Assembly: GCA_964394975.1 (NCBI GenBank) | Contig: CAYMZR010000059.1 | Coordinates: forward strand, 1 to 12,510 | DNA from: UBA11996 sp964394975 | GTDB taxonomy: Bacteria > Chloroflexota > Dehalococcoidia > Lucifugimonadales > UBA826 | DNA: 12,510 bases | Direction: 5' to 3' | Shown: in pieces, positions 6,541 through 12,510 of the stretch | Layout: each line of letters opens with the position of its first letter | How positions within the stretch are numbered: position 1 is the first letter of the stretch | The notes under the pieces: model-generated | Database searches by the model: none | The model's input: the letters and a program-made list of their open reading frames with translations, nothing else | What the model was told of the DNA's origin: nothing | Program-made: the position numbers and the translations under genes

Positions 6541-7797
6541 CTAGGTTAACTTTAGTAATTTTTTTATTCGTCCCAAAAATCCTGGGCTCTCAATACTATC
6601 ATCCATACCTGTCCGTCTTTCCAAAGAATTTTCAACGCTGAACGCATGTAATACCATCCCAATAGCTGTTGAGTAGCAAGGATTTTTTAGATCCTCTGTT
6701 ATACCCATAACAAAATCAGGCACCCCTATTTTGATGACACAATTAGGAATAAACTGTTCAGCCATTTCGTAAAAACCGGGTAATTGAGAAGCTCCACCTG
6801 TTATATAAACTATCGAATTAGGATTCTCTTTCAAGCCCCCTTGCTGCAACTTTAGATCAATCAACCGAATAAGTTCCATGGCGCGTTCTCTCATAAGTTG
6901 GCAAAGATCCCTTTTCCTCAATTCTATAGTTGCCGAAGAACCAATAGGAGAAATAGGAATAGTTTCGGTCAAATCTACCGCAGAAAGATTAGTGTCGCCA
7001 TACTTTATTTTAGCTTCTTCAGCCTCAGAAAATCCCACGTTGTATGTCAAACAAACATCATTAGTGAATTGAAAACCACCTACCGGTATAGTGCCGTTGT
7101 AGACAGCACTCCCATTTTTAAAAATGACTATATCTGTAGTGCCTCCTCCAATATCAACGACAGCGGAACCCATATCCTTTTCAGTTTGGGTTAATATTGC
7201 TTCGCTGCTAGCAAATGATTCAATTACCAACGCTTTCAAATCTACACCGGACATTTTTATAGTATCTTCCAGCTTATCGACAAAATAAGAATCAGCTGTA
7301 AGTAAATGGGTGGTAACTTGCAAGCCTGTTACATGCATACCTACAGGGTTTTTTATTCCGTCATGTCCATCAACTGCATATTGTATCGGGAACGCATGAA
7401 CGATTGTTTTACCAGGTAGATGTAGCCCATCAGACACCATATCTGGTATTTGGGCCACCTCTTCCAAAGTAACTACGCCTTGCTGGCCAATATTAGAAAA
7501 ATAATCAACTCTGTTCTCATATGAAATATGAGACCCAGTAATACCCACATAAGCCGACCTTATGTCTATACCTACATCTGCACGTATTTCACTAATCGTT
7601 TTACTTATAGCATCGCTTATCGCGCTGGAATCAACTACATTCCCTCTCTTAACCCCTGAGCATGGTATATCGCTGAAAGAGATAAGTTCCGGAAACCCAG
7701 CTTTTGATTTTCGAGCGAGAACTGTGCACACCTTGCTGGTACCCACATCTATCGCAGCTATTAAATCAGAATTGGTATCTATTAAACTTTGAGTCAA
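6541..7797 (-). CDS. ftsA: Cell division protein FtsA (actin-like Z-ring membrane tether)
   Basis: FtsA is an actin-fold ATPase that anchors FtsZ filaments to the membrane. The 418-residue protein shows the nucleotide-binding segments in order: AIDVGTSKVC (15-24), AVVDIGGGTTDIVIF (212-226) and ITGGASQLPGF (332-342). A typical FtsA 1C region lies between the first two. The C-terminal GFLGRIKKLLKLT (406-418) is a short amphipathic, lysine-rich helix of the kind that serves as the membrane-targeting sequence. It follows an acidic, serine-containing linker. The start is a TTG at 7795-7797 that overlaps the rsmH TGA stop as TTGA, which suggests translational coupling. Only about ten residues precede the first actin-fold strand, which supports this start. 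ftsZ follows 34 bases downstream. Confidence 0.95.
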   Translation of the reverse strand: MTQSLIDTNSDLIAAIDVGTSKVCTVLARKSKAGFPELISFSDIPCSGVKRGNVVDSSAISDAISKTISEIRADVGIDIRSAYVGITGSHISYENRVDYFSNIGQQGVVTLEEVAQIPDMVSDGLHLPGKTIVHAFPIQYAVDGHDGIKNPVGMHVTGLQVTTHLLTADSYFVDKLEDTIKMSGVDLKALVIESFASSEAILTQTEKDMGSAVVDIGGGTTDIVIFKNGSAVYNGTIPVGGFQFTNDVCLTYNVGFSEAEEAKIKYGDTNLSAVDLTETIPISPIGSSATIELRKRDLCQLMRERAMELIRLIDLKLQQGGLKENPNSIVYITGGASQLPGFYEMAEQFIPNCVIKIGVPDFVMGITEDLKNPCYSTAIGMVLHAFSVENSLERRTGMDDSIESPGFLGRIKKLLKLT

Positions 7798-8732
7798 CCT
7801 ATTTTCTCTACTATTCTCATTTTTGCACTTCTACTTCTCGGATTACTTTGAATTTCACCAATACTAGGTGTTCTAACCTTTTTATTGACAATGCGCAATT
7901 GCGATTTATGCTCGCAGATACAAACCGGAACATTAACGGGACATATGCAATTTAAGGATTCTTTTTTAAAAAACTGTTTTACCATTCGATCTTCAAGGGA
8001 ATGATAGGTAAGAACTACAAATTTCCCTTTATTGGTAAGTAAATCCAATCCTGCTGACAACCCGATGTTTATATTTTCAAATTCCCGATTTACTGCTATC
8101 CGTAGCGCCTGGAAAATTTTTGTGGCTGGATGTATCCTCGATTTTCTAGATCTCCCTACTTTTCCTTCCACTATTTTTGCGAGTTTGCCAGTGGTCATAA
8201 TAGGTCTTTGGGCGCAAATCGCCTTCGCAATTCGCTTTGCTGCTCTTTCTTCCCCAAACTGAAAAAAAATTTCAGATAGGTCTTTTTCTTCATAAGTGTT
8301 AATCAAATCAAACGCAGTAATTCCTTGCGATTGGTTGTATCTCATATCTAACATTTCATCAGTTTTGAAGCTAAATCCTCGTCCTTCGGTTTCTAGTTGC
8401 ATTGACGACAAACCCAAATCCAATAGGATTCCACCTATGGAACTTATATTTGCTTCTCTAGTTAGCATTTTCATATCAGCATAGTTGCCATTAACTAATA
8501 AAACCCGATCAGTAAATTTTTGAAATCCTTTTCTAGAAATTCCCGTTGAGTTGGCATCAAGATCTATCCCAAAAACCTTCCGCTTTGGGTATCGATCTAG
8601 GAGGCCACGAGAATGGCCTCCTAGCCCAAAGGTACCGTCAATAAACCACCCTTCCGGACTGTCATCAAAAGCCTCCAGCACCTCAGAAAGCATCACAGGC
8701 AAATGGGTAACGACTTCGTGTTTGGAGTTCAA
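7794..8732 (-). CDS. rsmH: 16S rRNA (cytosine(1402)-N(4))-methyltransferase RsmH
   Basis: RsmH (MraW) methylates N4 of C1402 in 16S rRNA using S-adenosylmethionine and is classically the second gene of the division and cell wall cluster. The 312-residue product has THLPVMLSEVLEAF (9-22), the SAM site IDGTFGLGGHSRGLL (31-45), and GILLDLGLSSMQLETEGRGF (101-120). It also has FQFGEERAAKRIA (157-169), HPATKIFQALRIAVN (201-215), LTYHSLEDRMVK (241-252) and a cysteine-rich NCICPVNVPVCIC patch. The first start codon after an in-frame TGA is TTG at 8730-8732. The stop directly abuts it, so no longer protein is possible. Starting later would remove the conserved HLPV stretch, so I accept TTG. A GGGGTG sequence upstream may serve as a weak Shine-Dalgarno. 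No mraZ precedes it and no ftsL or ftsI follows it. Confidence 0.96.
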   Translation of the reverse strand: MNSKHEVVTHLPVMLSEVLEAFDDSPEGWFIDGTFGLGGHSRGLLDRYPKRKVFGIDLDANSTGISRKGFQKFTDRVLLVNGNYADMKMLTREANISSIGGILLDLGLSSMQLETEGRGFSFKTDEMLDMRYNQSQGITAFDLINTYEEKDLSEIFFQFGEERAAKRIAKAICAQRPIMTTGKLAKIVEGKVGRSRKSRIHPATKIFQALRIAVNREFENINIGLSAGLDLLTNKGKFVVLTYHSLEDRMVKQFFKKESLNCICPVNVPVCICEHKSQLRIVNKKVRTPSIGEIQSNPRSRSAKMRIVEKIG

Positions 8733-8889
8733 TCAGAGCACCCCATTACTCGTGCTAAAATACATCTGAGAAACACCAACTCTAAATACCTACTTTGACA
8801 TACATAATTTTGGCAATCCATTAAGGTTTAATGCAAGGTTTTTCTATACACATTTACGATCATTTTAACGTTTTATCAAGGATATATTC
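8733..8889. promoter_or_regulatory. Divergent promoter region between rsmH and mog
   Basis: This 157-base gap is the only strand switch in the window and must hold promoters for both directions. On the plus strand a perfect TTGACA lies at 8795-8800, but the best -10 at suitable spacing (CATTAA) is poor. A better -10 match, TTTAAT at 8827-8832, is 26 bases away and lacks a good -35. AAGGA at 8878-8882 is the mog ribosome binding site, seven bases before its ATG. On the minus strand TTGATA near 8875 with TAAATG 17 bases on is a weak candidate. The presence of promoters is likely; the exact elements are not settled. Confidence 0.45.
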
Positions 8890-9411
8890 ATGAATCCTTC
8901 AGAGAAAGACAACCTACAAATATTTTATGCTGGCATCCTAACAATAAGCGATTCTGGTTCAGTAGGAGATAGAGTAGACATAAGCGGCGAAAGAATAGTT
9001 GAAATAATCGAAATTGCTGGCTTTAATAAAAGATTGAAAGGTATAGTGCCTGATGAAATTCCTGTTATATCCGAAAAATTGGTTGAATGGGCGGAGGGCG
9101 GAGAAGTTGACATCATATTCACGACAGGAGGAACTGGATTGGGCCCACGGGATGTGACTCCAGAAGCTACGAAAAACATCCTAGATTTGGAAATTCCTGG
9201 AATCGGCGAGTCAATGAGGATAAAAACTCTAGACCGAACTCCGTTCGCAATCCTAAGTCGATCCACTGCAGGAATACGATCAGGATGTTTAATTGTGAAT
9301 TTACCTGGAAGCCCGAAGGGAGTCGAGGAATGCTTGGAAGTAGTCATCGAGTCTCTACCTCATGCCCTTGCTATGATAAGGGGCTGGAAGTCTCATGTTG
9401 AACCAAATTAG
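8890..9411 (+). CDS. mog: Molybdopterin adenylyltransferase-type protein (MogA/MoaB family)
   Basis: Proteins of this family bind molybdopterin and, in MogA-type enzymes, adenylate it with MgATP before molybdenum insertion. The 173-residue product is a single-domain MoCF-fold protein. It has AGILTISDSGSVGDRVDISG (14-33), the TTGGTG loop (78-83), PRDVTPEAT (86-94) and NLPGSPKGV (137-145), all diagnostic of the family. The motifs do not by themselves separate MogA (catalytic) from MoaB (sometimes inactive in E. coli), so the symbol is approximate. AAGGA lies seven bases before the ATG. It is the first plus-strand gene and lies 34 bases before trmD, so the two may be co-transcribed although their roles are unrelated. 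No other molybdenum cofactor gene lies in the window. Confidence 0.88.
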   Translation: MNPSEKDNLQIFYAGILTISDSGSVGDRVDISGERIVEIIEIAGFNKRLKGIVPDEIPVISEKLVEWAEGGEVDIIFTTGGTGLGPRDVTPEATKNILDLEIPGIGESMRIKTLDRTPFAILSRSTAGIRSGCLIVNLPGSPKGVEECLEVVIESLPHALAMIRGWKSHVEPN

Positions 9412-9445
9412 ATAAATACATTAATCATTCACCGACTAAGAACCT

Positions 9446-10174
9446 ATGAAATTTCACATCTTTACTCTTTTCCCCAACCTTTTTGAAAGCCCTATGGCAG
9501 AAGGTGTGGTTGGACGTGCTCTAAATTCTGGCTTAATTGATATAAGAATAAATAACATTAGGAACTATTCAGCTAATAAGTATGGGACAGTTGACGATTA
9601 TCCTTTCGGAGGTGGACCAGGTATGTTACTAAAACCGGAACCTATCTTTGAATCGATACGCTCAAACATACAAAACAAAATCATTAGTCCAGATTCGCCT
9701 TTAATTCTTCTGTCTCCACAGGGAAGAAAATTTAACCAAAAAGTGGCACATGAGCTGTCCCAAAAGGAAGAAATATCTTTGATATGTGGCAGATATGAAG
9801 GCTTTGATGAGCGAATTCGTTCCAACTTGGCTACAGATGAAATTAGCATCGGAGATTTCGTGCTTAGTGGAGGGGAAATCCCTGCAATGACCATCATTGA
9901 TTCAGTATCACGTCTACTTCCAGGGGTTATCAGCAATATTGAGTCTGCAGAGAATGATTCATTTTTTAACGGCTTATTGCAATACCCTCAATATACAAGA
10001 CCAGCTAACTTTGAAGGATTGGAGGTTCCCGAAGTGCTTTTATCAGGAAATCACTCTGAAATTGAAAAGTGGCGTAGGCAAGAATCTCTAAAAAAAACCC
10101 AATACAAAAGACCAGATTTGCTATGCGGAGCGCACGTCACTGAAGAGGAACAAGAATTTTTGGATAATCTCTAA
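9446..10174 (+). CDS. trmD: tRNA (guanine(37)-N(1))-methyltransferase
   Basis: TrmD methylates N1 of G37 next to the anticodon in tRNAs reading CNN and some other codons, which prevents +1 frameshifting. The 242-residue product has the normal length. It carries IFTLFPNLFESP (5-16), YPFGGGPGMLLKPEP (52-66), LLSPQGRKFNQ (88-98) and GRYEGFDERI (115-124). The trefoil-knot SAM site includes SIGDFVLSGGE (134-144), where D137 corresponds to the catalytic aspartate. QYPQYTRP (179-186) and the tail motif GNHSEIEKWRRQESLKKT are also typical. The ATG at 9446 puts the first strand in the usual place, though the ribosome binding site is weak. Unusually, trmD is not in the rpsP-rimM-trmD-rplS operon but between mog and argF. 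A nested inverted repeat starts at its stop codon. Confidence 0.97.
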   Translation: MKFHIFTLFPNLFESPMAEGVVGRALNSGLIDIRINNIRNYSANKYGTVDDYPFGGGPGMLLKPEPIFESIRSNIQNKIISPDSPLILLSPQGRKFNQKVAHELSQKEEISLICGRYEGFDERIRSNLATDEISIGDFVLSGGEIPAMTIIDSVSRLLPGVISNIESAENDSFFNGLLQYPQYTRPANFEGLEVPEVLLSGNHSEIEKWRRQESLKKTQYKRPDLLCGAHVTEEEQEFLDNL

Positions 10175-10225
10175 TAGAACGAGAAAATCCTTAAATCTCA
10201 ACGAGATATCTGCTATTGTTCTATT
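10173..10225 (+). repeat. Nested inverted repeat after trmD, possible weak terminator
   Basis: AATAGAAC at 10173-10180 is perfectly complementary to GTTCTATT at 10218-10225. Between them lies a smaller hairpin, ATCTC (10195-10199) and GAGAT (10203-10207), with a three-base loop. The outer right arm runs into TTAATT. The structure overlaps the trmD stop and lies before the argF ribosome binding site. It could end trmD transcription or shape the argF leader. The stems are AT-rich and the loop is long, so a functional role is uncertain. Confidence 0.3.
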
Positions 10226-10256
10226 TTAATTGAAATGTGTCAGATTAATGCTCAGT

Positions 10257-10262
10257 AGGGAG
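10257..10262 (+). promoter_or_regulatory. Ribosome binding site supporting the TTG start of argF
   Basis: AGGGAG lies eight bases before the TTG at 10271-10273. An in-frame TAG at 10256-10258 rules out any longer product, so this site and the TTG together define the argF start. Confidence 0.7.
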
Positions 10263-10270
10263 CCAGCTTC

Positions 10271-11185
10271 TTGATAGGTAAAGATTTTTTAACAGTCCAT
10301 GATTTGGAACCTTCTGGGGTCCTAGACTTAGTAAAGAAAGCTAATTTAATGAAAGCTGCTTTACCCACTCAAATCTTGGCGAATAAAACAGTGGCCTTAT
10401 TATTCGAAAAACCTTCTCTTCGAACCAGAGTTAGCTTTGAAGTAGGTGTCAAACAAATGGGCGGGACATGCATATTCCTAAGTAATTCGGAGGTGGGTCT
10501 GGGAATAAGAGAACCTGAATCGGATGTCGCGAAAGTTTTGGATAGATTAGTGGATTGCATAGTTGCAAGAGTGTTCTCTCATAGCAGCCTAGAAAAATTA
10601 GCTGCTAACACTGATCTTCCTGTGATAAATGCCTTATCAGATAAAGGGCATCCATGCCAAGCGATGGGAGACTGTTTAACGATTTTTGAAAATAAGGGCA
10701 GTCTAGATGGTTTGAAATTGGCCTTTATTGGAGATGGAAATAACATTGCAGGAAGCTTGGCCTTGGCATGTTCTGATGCCGGAATGGATTTTAGTATTTC
10801 TTCCCCGGAAAAATATCAATTGCCCACTGAAATATGGCGGTCAGCGCAAGAAATTTCGGCGAAAACCGGCAGCAGCCTCGAATGGAGTCTTGATCCAGCG
10901 GAGGCCATTCAAAACGCTGACGTCGTCTATACTGACGTATGGGTAAGCATGGGAGACGAAGAAGAAAAAGAAGAAAGACTAAACACCTTTGCACCATATC
11001 AAGTAAATGAGTCCCTAGTAGAATACGCCAAGCCTGACTTCTTGTTCATGCACGACATGCCAGCTCACAGAGGAGAGGAAATTTCAGAAGGCATGCTTGA
11101 TCACAAAAACTCTGTGGTATACCAACAAGCTGAAAATAGACTTCACGCGCAAAAGGCCATAATGGCCGAATTGTTATCAGGCTAA
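10271..11185 (+). CDS. argF: Ornithine carbamoyltransferase
   Basis: The enzyme joins carbamoyl phosphate and ornithine to give citrulline in arginine synthesis. The 304-residue product has family length and start (KDFLTVHDLEP). The carbamoyl phosphate site is FEKPSLRTRVSFE (45-57), a variant of the STRTR motif. HPCQAMGD (127-134), AFIGDGNNIAGSL (151-163) and TDVWVSMGDEEEKEER (221-236) follow. FMHDMPAHRGEE (259-270) sits where most enzymes have HCLPAHRGEE, so the usual cysteine is replaced by aspartate D262. ENRLHAQKAIM closes the protein as in the family. The ornithine-side DxxxSMG motif supports ornithine rather than aspartate as substrate. The start is TTG with a good Shine-Dalgarno eight bases upstream. 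An in-frame TAG at 10256-10258 excludes a longer form. It lies 96 bases after trmD and 51 bases before der. No ArgR box was recognised. Confidence 0.93.
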   Translation: MIGKDFLTVHDLEPSGVLDLVKKANLMKAALPTQILANKTVALLFEKPSLRTRVSFEVGVKQMGGTCIFLSNSEVGLGIREPESDVAKVLDRLVDCIVARVFSHSSLEKLAANTDLPVINALSDKGHPCQAMGDCLTIFENKGSLDGLKLAFIGDGNNIAGSLALACSDAGMDFSISSPEKYQLPTEIWRSAQEISAKTGSSLEWSLDPAEAIQNADVVYTDVWVSMGDEEEKEERLNTFAPYQVNESLVEYAKPDFLFMHDMPAHRGEEISEGMLDHKNSVVYQQAENRLHAQKAIMAELLSG

Positions 11186-11236
11186 GACTCCATCTTTCAT
11201 TCCCATGCAAAAAATCTGCAAATTTAGGCTAACAAT

Positions 11237-12510
11237 ATGGAAACAACACAAGGGCCGCTGCAAAAACCAACGGTTGCTATTGTTGGTAGGCCTAATGTAG
11301 GAAAGTCAACATTATTTAACCGTCTAGTAGGTCACAGAATTTCTATCGTTTCCGAATTGGCTGGGACGACTCGGGATAGGATCATCGCAGAAACAAATTG
11401 GTCTGGACATACCTTTACTTTAGTAGATACTGGAGGTCTGGAGCTTTTCCCAAATGACGATATTTGGAATCAAGTGAAATCACAGATCCATTATGCGATC
11501 AATGAATGCGATGTTGTAATTTTCCTAGTAGACATATCGGATGGAATCACCTCTAACGATCAAGATATAGTAGCTACCATTCGCAAAACTGGTAAGCCCG
11601 TGGTAACAGTAGCCAGCAAAGCCGATAACGAAATACGTGATCAAATGGCCTCAGAATTATATTCACTGGGGATGGGAGACCCAGTACCGATTAGTGCCTA
11701 CCACAACCGAGGTTTGGATGATCTAATGGATCGAGTAGTGGCTCATTTCCAAGCGGCTAAATTTTTCCCAGAACCTGAAGCCGACCTCGGTTTGGCTATT
11801 GTCGGGCGTACAAACGTTGGGAAGTCGATGTTGATTAACTCCTTGTCTGGAGAGAACAGAGCAATTGTGAGCGATATAGCAGGCACCACCCGAGATAGCC
11901 TGGATTCAGTAATAAAACACAAAAATATGGATATCCAGTTAATAGACACAGCTGGCATACGGCGCAGAGGACAAATTGATTACGGAATTGAAAGCTATAG
12001 TGTCCTGCGCTCAATCCAGGCTATAGATCGCTGCGATGTAGCTGCTCTCGTAATTGATGCTTCAGAATTTGCAACTTCCCAAGATACTCATGTAGCCAAC
12101 TATATCCTCGAAGCACATAAAGGCATTGTACTGCTGGTCAATAAATGGGATTTGTCAAATCAACTGGACACAAACCAACAGGATATGGCCAATCAAGTGC
12201 GAGCCAAATTCAAATTCATCCAATACGCCCCAGTTTGCTTTACTTCAGGTCTGACAGGAGCGGGTATTGAAAATATGTTAGATATTGTTACCAGAGTTCA
12301 ATCTGAAAGATCAAAAATTATCCCCCGGGCAAAGGTAAGAAAAACGATTTTGACTGCAGTTGCAAATCACCCACCTCCAATTCAAGGCAAAAGGGAATTG
12401 AAAATATATAGCGCTATGCAAGACACTTCTAATCCACCCAGTTTTACTTTTTTTGTAAATCATCCCGATATGATTCATTTTTCATACAAACGCTATATGG
12501 AAAATAGTTT
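11237..12510 (+). CDS. der: Ribosome-assembly GTPase Der (EngA), 3' end cut off by the window
   Basis: Der is a double-GTPase needed for 50S ribosomal subunit assembly. The frame is open from the ATG at 11237 to the window edge (424 codons and two bases), so the stop is missing, probably by a few tens of codons. Domain 1 has GRPNVGKST (17-25), AGTTRD (42-47), DTGG (64-67) and a G4 motif reading SKAD (127-130) instead of NKxD. Domain 2 has GRTNVGKS (190-197), AGTTRD (215-220), DTAG (237-240) and a normal NKWD (302-305). The KH-like C-terminal domain begins near 355 and includes GKRELKIYSA and PPSFTFFVNHPD, with YKRYMEN close to the usual end. An AGG eight bases before the ATG may be the ribosome binding site. 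It follows argF by 51 bases without a visible terminator. Confidence 0.95.
   Translation, partial: METTQGPLQKPTVAIVGRPNVGKSTLFNRLVGHRISIVSELAGTTRDRIIAETNWSGHTFTLVDTGGLELFPNDDIWNQVKSQIHYAINECDVVIFLVDISDGITSNDQDIVATIRKTGKPVVTVASKADNEIRDQMASELYSLGMGDPVPISAYHNRGLDDLMDRVVAHFQAAKFFPEPEADLGLAIVGRTNVGKSMLINSLSGENRAIVSDIAGTTRDSLDSVIKHKNMDIQLIDTAGIRRRGQIDYGIESYSVLRSIQAIDRCDVAALVIDASEFATSQDTHVANYILEAHKGIVLLVNKWDLSNQLDTNQQDMANQVRAKFKFIQYAPVCFTSGLTGAGIENMLDIVTRVQSERSKIIPRAKVRKTILTAVANHPPPIQGKRELKIYSAMQDTSNPPSFTFFVNHPDMIHFSYKRYMENS

Noticed and set aside
5985..6641. A 218-residue open frame on the plus strand opposite ftsZ and the end of ftsA
   Set aside because: It lies wholly antisense to two well-identified division genes, is rich in tyrosine, serine and histidine, and shows no recognisable domain.
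8925..9347. A 140-residue open frame on the minus strand opposite mog
   Set aside because: It is a mirror of a conserved plus-strand gene, has no recognisable motif, and is proline- and serine-rich as antisense frames often are.
1..12510. Mobile elements, CRISPR arrays, tRNA genes or a prophage
   Set aside because: Nearly all bases are accounted for by ten conserved housekeeping genes, and the gaps show no transposase remnants, repeat-spacer pattern or cloverleaf.

Overview
The window is a compact, AT-rich bacterial chromosome segment holding ten protein-coding genes. I see no RNA genes, CRISPR arrays, insertion sequences or other mobile elements. The gene set is housekeeping: a class II (adenosylcobalamin-dependent) ribonucleotide reductase paired with NrdR, and an rsmH-ftsA-ftsZ cluster with none of the peptidoglycan genes that usually surround it. 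This fits a member of the Chloroflexota, most like the Dehalococcoidia or marine SAR202 type. That placement is an inference from gene content and remembered gene order, not a database result.

Layout. The left two thirds (positions 19-8732) are all on the minus strand. In transcription order they are rsmH, ftsA, ftsZ, then a 307-base gap, nrdR, nrdJ, a pdxA-family dehydrogenase and proC. A divergent 157-base gap (8733-8889) separates these from four plus-strand genes: a mogA/moaB-type gene, trmD, argF and der. The last gene runs off the right edge of the window. Spacing is tight: rsmH and ftsA overlap by four bases, ftsA and ftsZ are 34 bases apart, and pdxA and proC are 25 bases apart.

How the parts work together. 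RsmH, FtsA and FtsZ link ribosome maturation and Z-ring assembly. FtsA carries a recognisable membrane-targeting helix and FtsZ a short conserved tail. NrdR is a zinc-ribbon/ATP-cone repressor. Its gene is preceded by two NrdR-box-like palindromes spaced as in known tandem NrdR operators, so nrdR-nrdJ is probably autoregulated and tuned to dNTP demand. PdxA-family and ProC enzymes follow on the same strand. The plus-strand genes act in molybdenum cofactor synthesis, tRNA G37 methylation, arginine synthesis and ribosome assembly, with no shared pathway.

I did not find a wholly new system. The most interesting points are the tandem NrdR operator, the stripped-down division cluster, a basic AT-hook-like tail on NrdR, an aspartate in place of the usual cysteine in the HCLP motif of ornithine carbamoyltransferase, a PdxA2-like signature in the pdxA gene, and a nested inverted repeat just after trmD.
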